A DNA stretch of 5,545 bases from Anaerolineales bacterium (GTDB lineage Bacteria; Chloroflexota; Anaerolineae; 4572-78; NAK82). Location of the stretch: assembly GCA_024643945.1 (NCBI GenBank), contig JAHELX010000446.1:1-5545 (forward strand). The letters are read 5' to 3'. The translations under genes were made by a program, and so were the position numbers. Below are positions 4,527 through 5,545 of the stretch, in pieces. Numbering within the stretch: the first letter of the stretch is position 1; each line of letters begins with the position of its first letter. Below the pieces are notes generated by a model that searched no databases, was not told the origin of the DNA, and was given only the letters and a program-made list of their open reading frames with translations.

Positions 4527-5347
4527 GTCAGCCCCTCCGCCCCCTTTTTTCCCTCGCTCGGCCGGGAGCGGGCCGAAACGCGGGCCAACTCTTCGGCCAG
4601 TTTTTCTGCCCGGTGCGGCATCTGTTGCGCCTGGGCATAAAGCGCCAGGTAATCCCGCACGACGCTTTCTGAGGTGTGGGTCAGAAAGGCAATGTCGGCT
4701 ATCTCGGTCTGTTGAGTGTGCAGCACTACCACGCGCAGAAAGGTGCTCACGTAGCGCTTGATGGCCTGAGGCGAGTGGTACAGCCGCCGGGCGATCTCAG
4801 CGTAGCCGTGCCGGTCCAACCACGCCTCGATGATCTTGACCTTGTGCGTTTGCCCGCGCCCGACCCCTTTCACCTGCCCGCGCGTCAGGATCAGGTGTCC
4901 CTCCGCCTTCAAGGCCTGGATGTCCCGCCGAATGGTGCGTGGCTCGACGCTCAACGCCCGGGCCAGGTCTTCCTGCGTCAGCACGCCTCCCTGCGCCAGC
5001 GCTTCTTCCGTCAGCCGCAGAATCCGGCCACGCCGCACGCCGCTCAGTCCCGCCTGCTGGCGCACCTCCGCATCTTCCGTCCCGCTGTCCACCGTCAGCG
5101 TGACTTCGACTTTCTCGACCTCGGCAAGCGGGGGTCCAAACGGCGCTTTTAAGCTGGTCACTACCAGCCGGACCTGGCCGGGCCGGATGGCGAGCGCCGA
5201 CATGCCTCCGACCAACATCTCCTGGCCCACCTGGAGCAATTCTCGGCTCACGCGGGGCGAAAATCCAAACTCTTCGGTTAGCACCCGCAGAAACGCCGCT
5301 TCTGGGGTCTTGCGGGCCAGCCGGTCGGCAGTACTGATGTCTGACAT
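4523..5347 (-). CDS. DUF1670-type multi-HTH protein B (first gene of the element)
   Basis: 274 aa, promoter-proximal gene of the pair. Residues about 14-50 (TPEAAFLRVLTEEFGFSPRV) correspond to the start of protein A, and about 57-90 are beta-rich. Residues 104-150 hold RGRILRLTEEALAQGGVLTQ then EDLARALSVEPRTIRRDIQA, a clear winged-HTH of DeoR/DUF1670 style. Residues 167-205 (THKVKIIEAWLDRHGYAEIA, then HSPQAIKRYVSTFLRVV) are a second HTH with the family's THK signature, and 214-238 (TEIADIAFLTHTSESVVRDY) a third. The C-terminus is charged (RSRPSEGKKGAEGLT). A strong AGGAGGAGGG ribosome-binding site precedes the ATG at 5345-5347. The start codon overlaps a copy of the element's terminal palindrome, suggesting self-regulation. 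It is probably DNA-binding; no catalytic motif is recognised, so transposase activity is only a hypothesis. Confidence 0.8.
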   Translation of the reverse strand: MSDISTADRLARKTPEAAFLRVLTEEFGFSPRVSRELLQVGQEMLVGGMSALAIRPGQVRLVVTSLKAPFGPPLAEVEKVEVTLTVDSGTEDAEVRQQAGLSGVRRGRILRLTEEALAQGGVLTQEDLARALSVEPRTIRRDIQALKAEGHLILTRGQVKGVGRGQTHKVKIIEAWLDRHGYAEIARRLYHSPQAIKRYVSTFLRVVVLHTQQTEIADIAFLTHTSESVVRDYLALYAQAQQMPHRAEKLAEELARVSARSRPSEGKKGAEGLT

Positions 5348-5353
5348 TTGTCC
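5342..5353 (-). promoter_or_regulatory. Internal copy of the terminal palindrome at the protein B start codon
   Basis: On the minus strand the bases read GGACAAATGTCA, 11 of 12 identical to the right-end palindrome GGACAAATGTCC (5398-5409). The ATG of protein B lies inside it, directly after the ribosome-binding site. A protein that binds the element ends could bind here and repress transcription or translation of the operon. Confidence 0.5.
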
Positions 5354-5374
5354 CTCCTCCTGATCTCCATTCTA
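5352..5374 (-). promoter_or_regulatory. Ribosome-binding site and possible -10 of the DUF1670 operon
   Basis: On the minus strand AGGAGGAGGG (5352-5361) precedes the ATG by about 4 nt, with the GGAGG core about 7-8 nt away: a strong site. TAGAAT (5369-5374) may be a -10 box, but no good -35 lies 16-18 nt upstream. Expression could depend on an activator, on a promoter in the terminal repeat, or on read-through from the CRISPR transcript entering from the right. Confidence 0.45.
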
Positions 5375-5397
5375 GTTTACTTCATCAGGGGCTTACC

Positions 5398-5412
5398 GGA
5401 CAAATGTCCTAA
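5398..5412 (-). repeat. Right terminal inverted repeat
   Basis: GGACAAATGTCCTAA on the plus strand, the inverted counterpart of the left end. Its core GGACA-AA-TGTCC is palindromic. It abuts the CRISPR repeat at 5413 directly and lies about 50 bp upstream of the protein B start codon. Confidence 0.75.
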
Positions 5413-5545
5413 TTTTCAATCTCGCGGTCGAGATTCTTCTTTTGGTAACTATGTGGAGTCTCCATACGCGCGTGGGGGAGTACGCGTTTCAATCTCGCGG
5501 TCGAGATTCTTCTTTTGGTAACCATTGCCGATGGTATTTATTCAG
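5413..5545 (-). CRISPR. CRISPR array, continuing past the right edge
   Basis: The repeat at 5413-5449 matches the 37-nt consensus at 36 of 37 positions; the only difference is T for G at its first base, next to the inserted element. It is followed by a 36-nt spacer (5450-5485), a perfect repeat (5486-5522) and 23 nt of the next spacer (5523-5545), so the array goes on outside the window. The consensus hairpin AATCTCG/CGAGATT is kept in every copy. The minus-strand repeat end ATTGAAAC points to transcription leftwards from a leader beyond the right edge. No cas gene is visible here, so the type cannot be assigned. Confidence 0.92.

Larger units (their letters stand above)
3687..5413 (-). mobile_element. 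IS-like element carrying two DUF1670-type genes, inserted in a CRISPR repeat
   Basis: About 1.73 kb. Near-identical inverted repeats TTAGGACATYTGTCC lie at both ends (3689-3703 and 5398-5412, one mismatch). Between them are two minus-strand genes overlapping by 4 bp, filling about 94% of the element, as in insertion sequences. The left flank is the first part of a CRISPR repeat (GTTTC, 3682-3686) and the right flank resumes it as TTTTCAATC (5413 on). TTTC is present on both sides (3683-3686 and 5414-5417), as expected of a 4-bp target duplication, or 5 bp with one mismatch. Neither protein looks like a DDE, HUH, tyrosine or serine recombinase. The element may be non-autonomous, moved by a transposase elsewhere, or may encode an unrecognised one. 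Exact ends are uncertain by 1-3 bp. Confidence 0.7.

Noticed and set aside
3909..5363. Plus-strand open frames of 158-183 codons (3909-4460, 4676-5152, 4830-5363)
   Set aside because: They lie opposite the two DUF1670 genes, have low-complexity Arg/Pro/Ser-rich products, resemble no family, and reflect G+C-rich third positions of the minus-strand genes.
3687..5413. DUF1670 genes as CRISPR-associated (cas accessory) genes
   Set aside because: They sit inside a repeat, between inverted terminal repeats, and not beside cas genes, so location in the array is better explained by insertion than by a role in immunity.

Overview
The window probably comes from a member of the Chloroflexota (green non-sulfur bacteria and relatives). 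The basis is indirect: a Tat-exported YedY/sulfite-oxidase-type protein with a long Pro/Ser/Thr linker, two adjacent DUF1670-type proteins, an octamer tandem repeat, and a hairpin repeat of the 'CACAGAGG' kind that I associate with such genomes. No rRNA or other phylogenetic marker is present, so this is an inference.

Layout. (1) 1-978: twelve 8-bp repeats (16-111) run directly into the ribosome-binding site of a molybdopterin oxidoreductase gene (124-978). (2) 979-2832: a gene graveyard. In order it holds the tail of a methyltransferase (minus strand), the N-terminal half of a GT28-type glycosyltransferase fused out of frame to the tail of a putative deazaflavin-dependent nitroreductase/quinone reductase, a histidine-kinase ATPase fragment, a 66-bp imperfect hairpin repeat, and a LamG-like fragment. 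(3) 2822-3477: a good sigma70-type promoter, a leader with a 16-bp hairpin, and an intact methylglyoxal synthase gene, mgsA. (4) 3489-3578: a minus-strand mini-ORF that looks like a TMEM175-type channel gene with most of its middle deleted. (5) 3609-5545: one end of a CRISPR array with 37-nt repeats and 36-nt spacers. One of its repeats is split by a compact element of about 1.73 kb.

The inserted element (about 3687-5413) is the main discovery candidate. It is bounded by 15-bp inverted repeats (TTAGGACATYTGTCC) that are themselves near-palindromes. About 94% of it is coding, as two minus-strand genes that overlap by ATGA. Both products resemble the uncharacterised multi-HTH family DUF1670, and no known transposase is present. 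The CRISPR repeat is split after GTTTC on the left and resumes as TTTTCAATC on the right, which fits a 4-5 bp target duplication. A third copy of the terminal palindrome overlaps the start codon of the first gene, suggesting that an encoded protein binds both the element ends and its own promoter/start region.

No cas genes are in the window. By its ATTGAAAC end the array is probably transcribed on the minus strand, entering from the right, in the same direction as the two DUF1670 genes.
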